DNA of 64,000 bases from the NCBI RefSeq assembly GCF_002803845.1, contig NZ_CP024985.1, positions 4,588,001 to 4,652,000 of the forward strand, read 5' to 3'. A model generated the notes under the pieces. It did no database searches. It was given only the letters and a program-made list of their open reading frames with translations, and was not told the origin of the DNA. The number at the start of each line of letters is the position of its first letter. Position 1 is the first letter of the stretch. This stretch comes from Streptomyces lavendulae subsp. lavendulae. Lineage in GTDB: Bacteria > Actinomycetota > Actinomycetes > Streptomycetales > Streptomycetaceae. Made by a program: the position numbers and the translations under genes. Of this stretch, positions 1 to 7,947 are shown piece by piece.

Positions 1-54
1 GAAGCCGGATGCCCGGCAATCTGACGCAGGGGGACCGGTTCGGTGGACTTGTGG

Positions 55-70
55 CCACACGATGGTGTGG
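55..70. promoter_or_regulatory. Perfect inverted repeat upstream of the TetR gene
   Basis: CCACAC and GTGTGG are separated by four bases, about 70 bases before the start codon at 138. TetR-family repressors usually bind such dyads in their own promoters, so this is a plausible autoregulatory operator. No footprint or consensus match supports it beyond the symmetry. Confidence 0.35.
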
Positions 71-77
71 AATCTAG

Positions 78-103
78 ACATAAAAACGTACCCGTGAGGA
101 TGT
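78..103. promoter_or_regulatory. Weak candidate autoregulatory element (ARE-like)
   Basis: A stretch starting ACAT and ending ATGT has partial dyad symmetry and a length like the 22-26 bp AREs bound by butyrolactone receptors. It sits 35 bases before the receptor-like gene. The inner bases pair poorly, so this is a positional guess. Confidence 0.2.
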
Positions 104-137
104 AAAGCCGGCGGGCCAGGAGAAGGCGACGCCAGAC

Positions 138-923
138 ATGAGGACAGAGCGACCCCAGGTGAAGCAGGACCGGGCGGTGCGCACGCGCCGGGCGATCCTG
201 GAGGCGGCGGCCGAGGTCTTCGAGGAGCACGGCTACGACGCCGCCAAGCTCTCGGACATCGTCAACATCGCGAAGGTCACCAAGGGCGCCCTCTACTTCC
301 ACTTCGACTCCAAGGAAGGCCTCGCCCAGGCCGTCATCGACGCGCAGAACGCCTCGCAGCCCCCGATGCGGCCGCAGCCGTACAAGGCGCAGGAGTTCGT
401 GGACATCGGCATGGTCTTCTCGCACCGGCTGCGGCACGAGACGCTGATGCGGGCGAGCGCCCGGCTGTCCCTGGAGCACGCCGCCCGCCAGACGCTCGAC
501 CGGGCCGCCCCCTACCAGGCCTGGATCGACCAGCACGTGTCCGTGCTGGAAGAGGCGAAGGCGCGGGGCGAGCTGCTGCCCAACGTGGACACGCTGGTGC
601 CGTCGCGGCTGATCGTGGGCGCGTACGCGGGGCTCAACACCATGTCCCAGATGCTGCGCCTGGACCTGGACGCGCAGGTGTCGGAGCTGTACACGCACGT
701 GATGCCGAACGTGGTGGTGCCGGCCGTGGCGATCCGGCTGGACACCCGGCCGGGGCGGGGTGCGCGGGTCCTGTTCGGGCCGGACGGCGTCCACGCGTGC
801 CGGACCGGCTGCGCGGCCGGGGTGGACCCGGGCGAGGGCCCCGGCGAGGGCTCGGGCGAGGACCCCGGTGAGGACCCGGACGAGGGCCCGGGCGAGGATC
901 GGGGTGGGAGGGCCTCCGGCTGA
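138..923 (+). CDS. TetR-family regulator, gamma-butyrolactone-receptor-like
   Basis: A 261-residue cytoplasmic DNA-binding repressor. The N-terminal helix-turn-helix (about residues 15-60, with VTKGALYFHF) and the ligand domain containing W129 in YQAWIDQH fit the ArpA/ScbR group, which binds gamma-butyrolactone-type signals or acts as an unliganded pseudo-receptor. The last 30 residues (about 232-261) are an acidic, glycine-rich four-residue repeat of GEGP/GEDP type that is not part of the family fold. The next gene is a SARP activator, the classical target of such receptors in Streptomyces. No butyrolactone synthase (AfsA type) lies in the window. The family is secure; receptor versus pseudo-receptor is open. 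Confidence 0.85.
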   Translation: MRTERPQVKQDRAVRTRRAILEAAAEVFEEHGYDAAKLSDIVNIAKVTKGALYFHFDSKEGLAQAVIDAQNASQPPMRPQPYKAQEFVDIGMVFSHRLRHETLMRASARLSLEHAARQTLDRAAPYQAWIDQHVSVLEEAKARGELLPNVDTLVPSRLIVGAYAGLNTMSQMLRLDLDAQVSELYTHVMPNVVVPAVAIRLDTRPGRGARVLFGPDGVHACRTGCAAGVDPGEGPGEGSGEDPGEDPDEGPGEDRGGRASG

Positions 924-1008
924 CGGGACCGCGTTCGTTCGTACCTCCGCTTCCCAAGAAGATCCTTCCGGGTATTATTTTTTGTGCCGCCTGCCCAGGG
1001 AGAACACT

Positions 1009-1728
1009 GTGGACATTGAGGTACTCGGCCCCCCTCGGGTCACCGAGAACGGTGTGCCCATCACGGCCCCCACACCGGAGTCCCGGCACGTCCTCGCGGT
1101 CCTCGCGGCCTGTCCCGACCGGGTCGTACCGGTCTCCGTGCTCGCCGGCGAACTCGCCGGCCGCGTCCCGCCCGAGCACACCCGGGAGGTTCTGCACACC
1201 GCCGTGCGCCGCCTGCGCGAGCGGATCGCCGAGGCGCTGGGCCCGTCCTCGGTACGCACTCCCGAAACCGTGCTCTCGGCACGTCCCGGCGGGTATCTTC
1301 TCGACACCGGCGGAGGCCGCTGCGACGTCCGGGAGTTCGAGCGCGAGGCCGGAGCCGGCTACCGGGCCCTGGGACGCGGCGATGCCGCCCGGGCCGCCGC
1401 CCGGCTCCGCGGCGCCCTGGACCTGTGGACCGGCCCCGCCCTGGACGGGATCGCGGCCGGCACCTGGCTCCGCGGGCGCATCGCCGTGCTCGACGCGGAC
1501 CGTCTCTCCGTACTCGGCCAGTGGGTCGAAGCGGAACTCGCGCTCGGCCGCCACCGCGAACTGCGCCTGGCCCTGGCCGGTCTGCGCGGTGCCGGGGCGG
1601 GGCGCCCCGGCGGCGCCTACCTGGCCGCCCTGCGCCGGGCCGAGGAACGCGCCCTGACCCCACGCCCCGCTCCGGCGGGCCCGGCCCTGGGCCCCCTCCC
1701 GGCCCTGGCCTGCGCCACCCGTCCCTGA
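1009..1728 (+). CDS. SARP-family transcriptional activator (short form)
   Basis: About 239 residues. An OmpR-like winged-helix DNA-binding domain occupies roughly residues 10-85 (ending near RPGGYLLD) and a bacterial transcriptional activation domain roughly 88-235. This is the ActII-ORF4/AfsR-N architecture of cluster-situated antibiotic activators. GTG at 1009 is chosen because an AGGGAGA ribosome site precedes it and VDIEVLGPP is the usual SARP start; the frame is open further upstream, but that part overlaps the TetR gene in another frame and looks non-coding. An AT-rich TATTAT (973-978) could be a -10 element. Its position beside a butyrolactone-receptor-like gene suggests a small signal-responsive module, but the target genes are not in view. 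Confidence 0.82.
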   Translation: MDIEVLGPPRVTENGVPITAPTPESRHVLAVLAACPDRVVPVSVLAGELAGRVPPEHTREVLHTAVRRLRERIAEALGPSSVRTPETVLSARPGGYLLDTGGGRCDVREFEREAGAGYRALGRGDAARAAARLRGALDLWTGPALDGIAAGTWLRGRIAVLDADRLSVLGQWVEAELALGRHRELRLALAGLRGAGAGRPGGAYLAALRRAEERALTPRPAPAGPALGPLPALACATRP

Positions 1729-1788
1729 CGGCCCGGCCCCCGCCCCGGCCGCGGCGCCCGGCCGGTCCGGTGCCGCCGCGCGCCCTGC

Positions 1789-1817
1789 TTGACCCCTCGC
1801 CGCACGGAACCTAGGTT
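1789..1817 (+). promoter_or_regulatory. Vegetative (HrdB-type) promoter for the GAF/PucR gene
   Basis: TTGACC (1789-1794) and TAGGTT (1812-1817) are separated by exactly 17 bases, close to the TTGACA/TAGRRT consensus of the principal Streptomyces sigma factor. It would start transcription about 35 bases before the ATG at 1862. Confidence 0.65.
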
Positions 1818-1861
1818 CGGAACCCGGGCAGAAAACAGCTGGTCGGACGGGGGATGGCTGG

Positions 1862-3793
1862 ATGCCGGGGGAAAATTCGGGCGCACTGTCCGTACTGGAA
1901 CTACTGGCGGCGGACGCCCCGCAGGGCCGGTACGACGCCCTGCTGGCCGAAGCCCACGCCACGGGCGCCGGCGAGGAGGCACTCGCGGAACTCGGCCGCG
2001 CCGTGGAACTGGCCCGCTCGGTCCGGGCCGGTACGACCCGCCGCAAACAGCGCGAAGCGGCCCTCACCGCCCTCGTGGACACCGCGCACGACCTCACCTC
2101 CCCGTACGACATCGACGGCCTGCTCCGCCTGATCACCCGCCGCGCGCGGCGCCTCCTCGGCTTCGACATGGCCTGGCTCTCGCTCAGCCGCCCGGACGGG
2201 TCCGCGTACGTACGCACCTCGGAGGGCGAGACCACCGCCCTCAACGTCGGCCTCGAACTGGGCACCGGCCGGGGCCTCGGCAGCATCGCCCAGGCCCGCC
2301 GCTCCCCGGTGTGGACCGCCGACTACCTCGCCGACCCGTCCATCGCGCACGCCCCCGGCATCGACGCCGTCGTCGAGGCGGAGGGCCTGCACGCGATCAT
2401 CGCCGTCCCGCTGCGCCGCGGGGACTCCAGCCTCGGCGCCCTCTACGGCTCCGACCGCGCGGTACGGCAGTTCACCCCGGACGAGATCGGCATCATGCTC
2501 TCCCTCGCCGACCTGGCCGCCGTCGCGATCGAGAAGGCCCGTCTGCTGGAGCAGACCCGGGACGAGGTCACCGAGCTGGAGGCCTTCGGCTCGCGCACCA
2601 ACACCGCCCTCACCCGGGTCCGCTACCTGTGGGAGTGCCACGCCCGGCTGGCCGGCATGGTCCTCGACGGGGCCGGGCTGCCCACCCTCGCCCGGGCCAC
2701 CGCCGACGCGCTGGACGGCGTGCTCCAGGTACGGGACCCGGGCGGCCGGCCGCTGACCGCCACCGGGGAACTGCCCGGCCTGGACGAGGAGGCGGTGACC
2801 AAGGCGGCCCTCCAGGCACTGACCGACCGGCGGCCGGTGCGGCTGCCCGGCGACCTGTGGCTGGCCCCCGTACTCGCCGGCGCCGAGGACCTCGGGGTGC
2901 TCCTGCTGAGCGCGTCGGCGCCGCTGGCCGAGGAGGACGTCCGGCTGCTCCAGCTCGCCGCGCAGTCCGTGGCCTCCCTCATGCTGATCCAGCGCGGCAC
3001 CGCCGCCGCCGAAGGGCCCGTGCACGACGAACTCCTCGCCGACCTGCTGGAACGGCCGCACTCCGTCGACCTGCACCTGCTGGAGCGCACCCGTCGGCTC
3101 GGCATCGACCTCGACCGCCCGCACGTGGTGGTCGTCGCCCGGCCCGAGGGCGGCGAACTGGGCAAGGCCGTCGCCTGGGCGTCCTCGTACGCGTACCGGG
3201 CGGGCGGCCTCAAGGGCGTCCGCCGCGGCTGCATCGTCCTGGTCCTGCCCGGTGACGACGCCTCGGCCGCCGCGCACCGGGTCTCCGGCGAACTCTCGCC
3301 GCTCCTCGGGCACGCCGTGTCCACGGGCGCCGCGGGACCCACCGCCGCTCCGGGGGAGGTGGCCCGCGCGTACGCCGAGGCCGTGCGCTGCCTGGACGCG
3401 CTGACCGCCCTGGACGGGGTCGGCGGCACCGCCTCCCTGCGCGAACTGGGCTTCCTCGGACTGCTGTTGTCCGCCGACCACGACGTGGAGTCCTTCATCG
3501 CCGCGACCGTCGGCCCCGTCCTGGAGTACGACACCGACCGGCTGACGGACCTGACCCGCACCCTGGAGGCCTACTTCGCCTCCGGGGCCAGTCCCACCCA
3601 CGCCGCCGAGACCCTGCACGTGCACCCCAACACGGTCTCCCGCCGCCTGGAGCGCATCGCCGAACTGCTCGGCCCGCACTGGCAGAAGCCCGCGCAGGCC
3701 CTCGAAATCCAGCTGGCGCTGCGGCTGCGCAAGGCCCGTACGGTCCTGCACGACCGCCGCACCGCCGCGCAGCAGGCCGAACAGGCGGGGTAG
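1862..3793 (+). CDS. GAF-domain regulator with PucR-type C-terminal helix-turn-helix
   Basis: A 643-residue cytoplasmic regulator. A GAF sensory domain occupies about residues 80-225, with LLGFDMAWLSL and IIAVPLRRGDSSLGALYG as typical core segments. A GGDEF-like CdaR linker region follows. A PucR/CdaR helix-turn-helix lies near residues 560-625 (AAETLHVHPNTVSRRLERI). Proteins of this design sense a small metabolite through the GAF domain and regulate nearby catabolic genes. A good vegetative promoter lies upstream and a strong two-way terminator follows, so it is probably monocistronic. The ligand cannot be inferred. Confidence 0.8.
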   Translation: MPGENSGALSVLELLAADAPQGRYDALLAEAHATGAGEEALAELGRAVELARSVRAGTTRRKQREAALTALVDTAHDLTSPYDIDGLLRLITRRARRLLGFDMAWLSLSRPDGSAYVRTSEGETTALNVGLELGTGRGLGSIAQARRSPVWTADYLADPSIAHAPGIDAVVEAEGLHAIIAVPLRRGDSSLGALYGSDRAVRQFTPDEIGIMLSLADLAAVAIEKARLLEQTRDEVTELEAFGSRTNTALTRVRYLWECHARLAGMVLDGAGLPTLARATADALDGVLQVRDPGGRPLTATGELPGLDEEAVTKAALQALTDRRPVRLPGDLWLAPVLAGAEDLGVLLLSASAPLAEEDVRLLQLAAQSVASLMLIQRGTAAAEGPVHDELLADLLERPHSVDLHLLERTRRLGIDLDRPHVVVVARPEGGELGKAVAWASSYAYRAGGLKGVRRGCIVLVLPGDDASAAAHRVSGELSPLLGHAVSTGAAGPTAAPGEVARAYAEAVRCLDALTALDGVGGTASLRELGFLGLLLSADHDVESFIAATVGPVLEYDTDRLTDLTRTLEAYFASGASPTHAAETLHVHPNTVSRRLERIAELLGPHWQKPAQALEIQLALRLRKARTVLHDRRTAAQQAEQAG

Positions 3794-3797
3794 GGCG

Positions 3798-3827
3798 GGG
3801 AGCCCGCCGGTGCGGGCGGGCTCCCCG
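3798..3827. terminator. Bidirectional terminator hairpin
   Basis: GGGGAGCCCGCC and its exact complement form a 12-bp stem with a 6-base loop between the convergent GAF/PucR and IS701-like genes. No long U-tract is present, as is usual in Streptomyces. Confidence 0.7.
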
Positions 3828-3832
3828 TCCGC

Positions 3833-5077
3833 CTACGCGGTCAGGGCGCGGGCGGCGTGCGCGATCGAGGCCAGGGTGACGTGGCGGTGCCAGCCGGGCA
3901 GGGCGCGGCCCGCGAAGTCGCGCAGCCCCGCCTCGCGGCCGCTGTGCTCGGCGGCGCAGCCCACGCGCAGCGCCTGCTTGGTGAGCCGCAGCAGCGGGCC
4001 CACGGGGAGGCGCACCAGGTCCGTCACCCACATCTGCGCCGGTTCGCGGCGCGGGTCCGTCCACTCGCCGACCAGCAGCAGGTGGCGCCGGCGGGCCGGG
4101 GACGGGTCGGGCATCATCACGCGCACCGCCACCGCGAGGGTGCTGCGGTGGCGGCCCCCCGGGTGCGCGGGGTCCGGGTCGGTCCACTCCACCGGGGTGC
4201 ACAGGCCGCGCACCGACCGCAGGACCTCGCGGGCCCCGCGCGGGCCCGCGCCGTGGCCGGGCAGCGCCGGGTCGGTGACGAGCAGCGGGGTCGCGGGGTC
4301 GACGCGGGCGATGACCGGCAGCCCGGCCTGCGCGAAGCGGTTCATCGTCGAACGGGTGCCGATGTGGCGGATGTCCAGCACCACGGGGCGGGGCGCGCCC
4401 GTGGTGCGGCGCACGGTCGCGATGACGGAGGCGGTCGCGGACTCCTCGTACGCGGCCTCCTCGTAAGCGGCCCGCGCGGCGAGGGTGCCGGGCGCGGCGG
4501 CGGAGGGCCCCGGGCCCGCGGGGGCCGCCTCTTCCGGGAGGAACATCCGCCAGCCGACCGGAGTCACCAGGGCGGCGGACGCGAACCAGGTCCCGAAGGC
4601 CTGCTGACCGCGGAACATCTGCCCCTGGTGCGGGTCGAAGCGGTGCGCCACGCCCACCGAGTGCTCGCCGCCCTTGGGGATGGCCATCGGCTGCGCCACC
4701 CACGCGGTCGGTGTGGTCGTGGCCTCCAGGTAGCCGGAGAGAGCGCCGCGGATCGGTTCCCAGTCCCAGGTGGAGCCGGAGATGAAGTGGTGCATGCTCT
4801 GCTCGGCGGCCGCTCCGCCCACCTGTCCGGCGATCCCGCGCATCGACTTGCGGCCCGGGAGGGCCAGCAGTCCCCGTACGTACCGGCGGCCCTTCTCTCG
4901 CTGGTCCCTGCGGCGCAGCGAGCCCAGCACCGCGGCGCAGAGGTCGTCGGCGGCCTCGTACGCGGCGGCCGTGGCCGGTCCGCCGGCCCTGCCGCCGCCC
5001 CTGCCGGGCGCACCGCCGCGGTCCGGTGTGGTCGTCCCCGTACCCGTGACGGTGCCGCTTCTCATGATCGTTGCCAC
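3833..5077 (-). CDS. IS701-type transposase-like protein with eroded DDE active site
   Basis: About 414 residues, the usual IS701 transposase length. The N-terminal helical domain is typical (RYVRGLLALPGRKS, QSMHHFISGSTWDW at about 66-106), as is the core after it (HSVGVAHRF, VGWRMFLPEE) and the C-terminal GWHRHVTL segment. The block that normally reads W-V-x-D-D-T-G-F-P-K is here WVAQPMAIPK (residues 126-135), so both aspartates are gone. The C-terminal glutamate of the YQELK-type motif is also not conserved (AEHSGR); only the middle aspartate (VVLDIRHIG) survives. GTG at 5077 is chosen because AGGGGG sits 7 bases before it. No terminal inverted repeats or target duplications are visible. 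It looks like a retained, catalytically inactive transposase, perhaps now a DNA-binding protein. Confidence 0.75.
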   Translation of the reverse strand: MATIMRSGTVTGTGTTTPDRGGAPGRGGGRAGGPATAAAYEAADDLCAAVLGSLRRRDQREKGRRYVRGLLALPGRKSMRGIAGQVGGAAAEQSMHHFISGSTWDWEPIRGALSGYLEATTTPTAWVAQPMAIPKGGEHSVGVAHRFDPHQGQMFRGQQAFGTWFASAALVTPVGWRMFLPEEAAPAGPGPSAAAPGTLAARAAYEEAAYEESATASVIATVRRTTGAPRPVVLDIRHIGTRSTMNRFAQAGLPVIARVDPATPLLVTDPALPGHGAGPRGAREVLRSVRGLCTPVEWTDPDPAHPGGRHRSTLAVAVRVMMPDPSPARRRHLLLVGEWTDPRREPAQMWVTDLVRLPVGPLLRLTKQALRVGCAAEHSGREAGLRDFAGRALPGWHRHVTLASIAHAARALTA

Positions 5078-5371
5078 GACGTGTCCCCCTAGACGCGCAT
5101 CGACTACACCCCCACCGTCCTTCGAGTACCCCTCTTGCGGCCAGGTGTGCCGGGCACCGCACTCGGCCGGAACGTGGTGGGGACCCCACCACCCCCCGTG
5201 CCGTGACGCCGACTTGACGGACTGGCGCGGCGGCCCTGGCCCGTCGCCGCGGGATCCGGCACGGTCCTGTTGCGGGCCCCGGTGGCCCCCCACGGAACGC
5301 GGTGCCGGGGCCTGCCCCCCGGCACCGCCCCGCCGGGCGTACGGCGTCGGCACGAGAGGCGGGGCGGCAGG

Positions 5372-6454
5372 GTGCAGTTCGGCATCTTCTCGATCGGTGA
5401 GGTGGCTCCCGATCCGCTGGGCGGCCGGACGCCGACCGAGCACGAGCGGATCAAGGCGATGACCGCCCTCGCCGTCCGGGCCGAGGAGGCCGGCCTCGAC
5501 GTCTTCGCCGTCGGCGAGCACCACGCCCCGCCCTACGTCTGCTCCGCGCCGCCGCTCCTGCTCGCCCACGTCGCCGCCCGCACCCGGCGGCTCATCCTGT
5601 CCACCGCCACCACGCTCGTCACCACCAACGACCCCGTGCGCGTCGCGGAGGAGTTCGCGCTGCTCCAGCACCTCGCCGACGGCCGGGTGGACCTGATGAC
5701 CGGCCGCGGCGACACCCCGGACGTCTACCCCTGGTTCGGCCAGGACCTCCGCCAGGGCCACGAGCTGGCCCGGGAGAACTACGCCCTGCTGCACCGGCTG
5801 TGGCGCGAGGAGCAGGTCGACTGGCGGGGCCGCTCCCGCGCCCGCCTCGACGGCTTCACCTCCACGCCCCGCCCGCTGGGCGGCGTACCGCCCTTCGTGT
5901 GGCACGCGGCGGTGCGCTCGCCGGAGACCGCCGAGCGGGCGGCGTACTACGGCGACGGCTTCTTCGCCGACAACCTCCACGGCCCCGTCGAGCACCACGC
6001 CCGCCTCGTGGACCTGTACCGGACCCGGTACGCGGAGCACGGCCACGGCACCGCCGAACAGGCCGTCGTCGGGATCGGCGGCCAGGTCTTCGTGCGCGCC
6101 CGCTCGCAGGACGCGGTGCGCGAGTTCCGCCCGTACTTCGACCGGTCGCGGGCGTACGGGGGCCGGTACTCCCTGGAGGAGTGCGCGGCCCGGACCCCGC
6201 TGGTCGTGGGCAGCCCCGACGAGGCCGTCGAGAAGATCCTCGGCTTCCGGGAGGCCTACGGGGACTGCCAGCGCCAGCTCTTCGCCGTGGACCACGGGGG
6301 GCTGCCGCTGAAGACCGCCCTGGAGCAGATCGACCTGCTGGGGGAGCGGATCGTCCCGGTGCTGCGCCGGGAGCTGGCCGTGGGCCGCGCCCCGGCCGCC
6401 CCGCCGGGCCCCCGCCACCCGGCGACGCGCCCCCGGGCGGGCGCCCTCGGGTGA
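5372..6454 (+). CDS. LLM-class (luciferase-like) flavin-dependent oxidoreductase
   Basis: About 360 residues with the bacterial-luciferase-like TIM-barrel signature: VQFGIFSIGE at the start, FAVGEHH, LATATTLV-like strand, then RVDLMTGRG and the late VGSPDEAVEKI segment that contacts flavin. Such enzymes use reduced FMN or F420 to oxidise small organic substrates; the substrate is not predictable. GTG at 5372 is preferred because a GAGGCGGGG ribosome site precedes it and the family fold starts there. It diverges from the transposase-like gene, leaving about 290 bases between their starts. The stop codon lies inside a short tandem repeat. Confidence 0.85.
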   Translation: MQFGIFSIGEVAPDPLGGRTPTEHERIKAMTALAVRAEEAGLDVFAVGEHHAPPYVCSAPPLLLAHVAARTRRLILSTATTLVTTNDPVRVAEEFALLQHLADGRVDLMTGRGDTPDVYPWFGQDLRQGHELARENYALLHRLWREEQVDWRGRSRARLDGFTSTPRPLGGVPPFVWHAAVRSPETAERAAYYGDGFFADNLHGPVEHHARLVDLYRTRYAEHGHGTAEQAVVGIGGQVFVRARSQDAVREFRPYFDRSRAYGGRYSLEECAARTPLVVGSPDEAVEKILGFREAYGDCQRQLFAVDHGGLPLKTALEQIDLLGERIVPVLRRELAVGRAPAAPPGPRHPATRPRAGALG

Positions 6455-6513
6455 GCACCCCCGGGTGAGCACCCCCGGGTGAGGACCCGGCCCCGGGTGA
6501 GGACCCGGCCCCG
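6448..6513 (+). repeat. Tandem GC-rich repeat over the LLM-oxidoreductase stop codon
   Basis: Two 14-base units of CGGGTGAGCACCCC type are followed by two 19-base units containing GGGTGAGGACCCGG. Each unit repeats the TGA and carries a small GGGTG/CACCC-type dyad, so the array may act as serial weak terminators. Confidence 0.6.
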
Positions 6514-6558
6514 GACACCCGGCCCCCGGACGCACGCCCCATCGGACACACTGAAGCC

Positions 6559-6972
6559 ATGTCGATTCACCAGAACCTGCTCGGGGGCCCCGCCCCCACC
6601 CACCTGCCCGACGAGCCCGCGCCCCGCGAGGCCCTCGCCGCCGGGACCGACCCGGCCGAGGTGGCCGCCGCGCACCCGACCTCCTCCCTCGCCTGGGCCG
6701 CCCTCGCGGACCGCGCCTTCGAGGCGGGCCACACGGTCGAGTCGTACGCGTACGCCCGCACCGGCTACCACCGCGGCCTGGACGCCCTGCGCCGGGCCGG
6801 CTGGAAGGGCCACGGGCCGGTGCCGTGGGAGCACGAGCCGAACCGCGGATTCCTGCGCGCCCTGCACGCCCTGGCCCGCGCCGCCGGGGCCATCGGCGAG
6901 AAGGAGGAGTACGAGCGCTGCTCCACCTTCCTGCGCGACTCCTCGCCGACGGCCGCGGACACGCTCGTATAA
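6559..6972 (+). CDS. DUF3151-family protein
   Basis: A 137-residue soluble protein resembling the actinobacterial DUF3151 family: an N-terminal NLLGGPAPTHLP segment, a central helical region (SLAWAALADRAFEAGHTVESYAYARTGYHRG in pieces) and a conserved RGFLRALHALARAAGAIGE-type helix. The family has no established function; the helical layout recalls tetratricopeptide-like folds, but that is inference. A CACACT hexamer six bases before the ATG and no clear ribosome site hint at a leaderless transcript. It stands alone ahead of the kynurenine genes. Confidence 0.65.
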   Translation: MSIHQNLLGGPAPTHLPDEPAPREALAAGTDPAEVAAAHPTSSLAWAALADRAFEAGHTVESYAYARTGYHRGLDALRRAGWKGHGPVPWEHEPNRGFLRALHALARAAGAIGEKEEYERCSTFLRDSSPTAADTLV

Positions 6973-7098
6973 CTGCCGGCGTTCGCCCTAGAGGGCTCCC
7001 GGATCCCCTGTTTATGATGCGGGGCAGGGGACCGGGGCTCCACTTACCTCACGGAAGGAGCGGACCGCTACCCGGAAGCACGTGTCGAGGAGACAGAA

Positions 7099-7947
7099 AT
7101 GTCGCACGCCCTTGATGCCTCCGGAGCCGGTTCGGACACCCCGAACCTCGACTTCGCCGGCACGACCCCGTACGAGGACTACGTCCAGGCAGACGTCCTC
7201 ACCCACCTCCAGCACCTCCGCTCGGACGACCCCGGCGAGATGGTCTTCCTGGTCACGACCCAGGTCATGGAACTGTGGTTCACGGTCATCGTCCACGAGT
7301 GGGAGACGGCGGCCCGCGCCCTGCGCGAGGACCGCGTCCCGGTCGCGATGGACGCGCTGAAACGATCCCTCCGCGAGCTGGAGGCCCTGAACGCCTCCTG
7401 GCGGCCCCTCGCGCAGCTCACCCCCGCGCAGTTCAACGCCTACCGCTCGGCGCTGGGCGAGGGTTCCGGTTTCCAGTCGGCGATGTACCGCCGGATGGAG
7501 TTCCTGCTGGGCGAGAAGTCGGCGTCCATGCTGGTCCCGCACCGGGGCGCGCCGCGCGTCCACGGAGAGCTGGAGAAGGCCCTCCAGGAGCCGAGCCTCT
7601 ACGACGAGACCCTGCGCCTGCTGGCCCGCCGGGGCCTGCCCGTCCCCCAGTCCGTCCTGACGCGCGACCTCGCGCTGCGCTACGAGCCCTCGGCGGAGGT
7701 CGAGGCCGTCTGGACGGCCCTCTACGCCGAGCCGGACGGCGGCCACGCCGACCTGCACCGGCTGGGCGAGGTCCTCACGGACGTCGCGGAACTCGTCTGG
7801 CGCTGGCGCAACGACCACCTGGTGGCGACCCGCCGCGCGATGGGCGCGAAGACCGGCACGGGCGGCTCCGCCGGGGTGACCTGGCTGGAGAAGCGCGCCA
7901 CCAAGAACGTCTTCCCCGAGCTCTGGACGGCCCGCAGCCATGTCTGA
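7099..7947 (+). CDS. kynA: Tryptophan 2,3-dioxygenase
   Basis: A 282-residue haem enzyme that opens the indole ring of L-tryptophan to N-formylkynurenine, the first step of the kynurenine route. Recognisable segments are YEDYVQADVL, QVMELWFTVIVHEW (about 55-68), GSGFQSAMYRRMEFLLGEK with substrate-binding residues, and the C-terminal GTGGSAGVTWL. NDHLVATRRAMG carries the likely proximal haem histidine. The distal histidine of the usual VQHQ motif is replaced by threonine (VTTQ, T54). A GAGGAG ribosome site precedes the ATG. It overlaps kynU by 8 bases, so the two are translationally coupled. Confidence 0.93.
   Translation: MSHALDASGAGSDTPNLDFAGTTPYEDYVQADVLTHLQHLRSDDPGEMVFLVTTQVMELWFTVIVHEWETAARALREDRVPVAMDALKRSLRELEALNASWRPLAQLTPAQFNAYRSALGEGSGFQSAMYRRMEFLLGEKSASMLVPHRGAPRVHGELEKALQEPSLYDETLRLLARRGLPVPQSVLTRDLALRYEPSAEVEAVWTALYAEPDGGHADLHRLGEVLTDVAELVWRWRNDHLVATRRAMGAKTGTGGSAGVTWLEKRATKNVFPELWTARSHV

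Noticed and set aside
3798..5099. Complete insertion sequence around the IS701-like gene
   Set aside because: I looked for terminal inverted repeats and a target duplication on both sides. The hairpin at 3798-3827 is a terminator-type dyad and has no partner copy near 5080-5200.
5078..6535. Minus-strand open frame continuing upstream of the transposase-like gene
   Set aside because: It is antisense to the LLM oxidoreductase, which has a clear family match, and GTG 5077 has a proper ribosome site.
7013..7018. TATGAT as a strong kynA promoter
   Set aside because: The hexamer is good, but no -35 box lies 16-19 bases upstream and other starts are possible, so it was not listed as a promoter.
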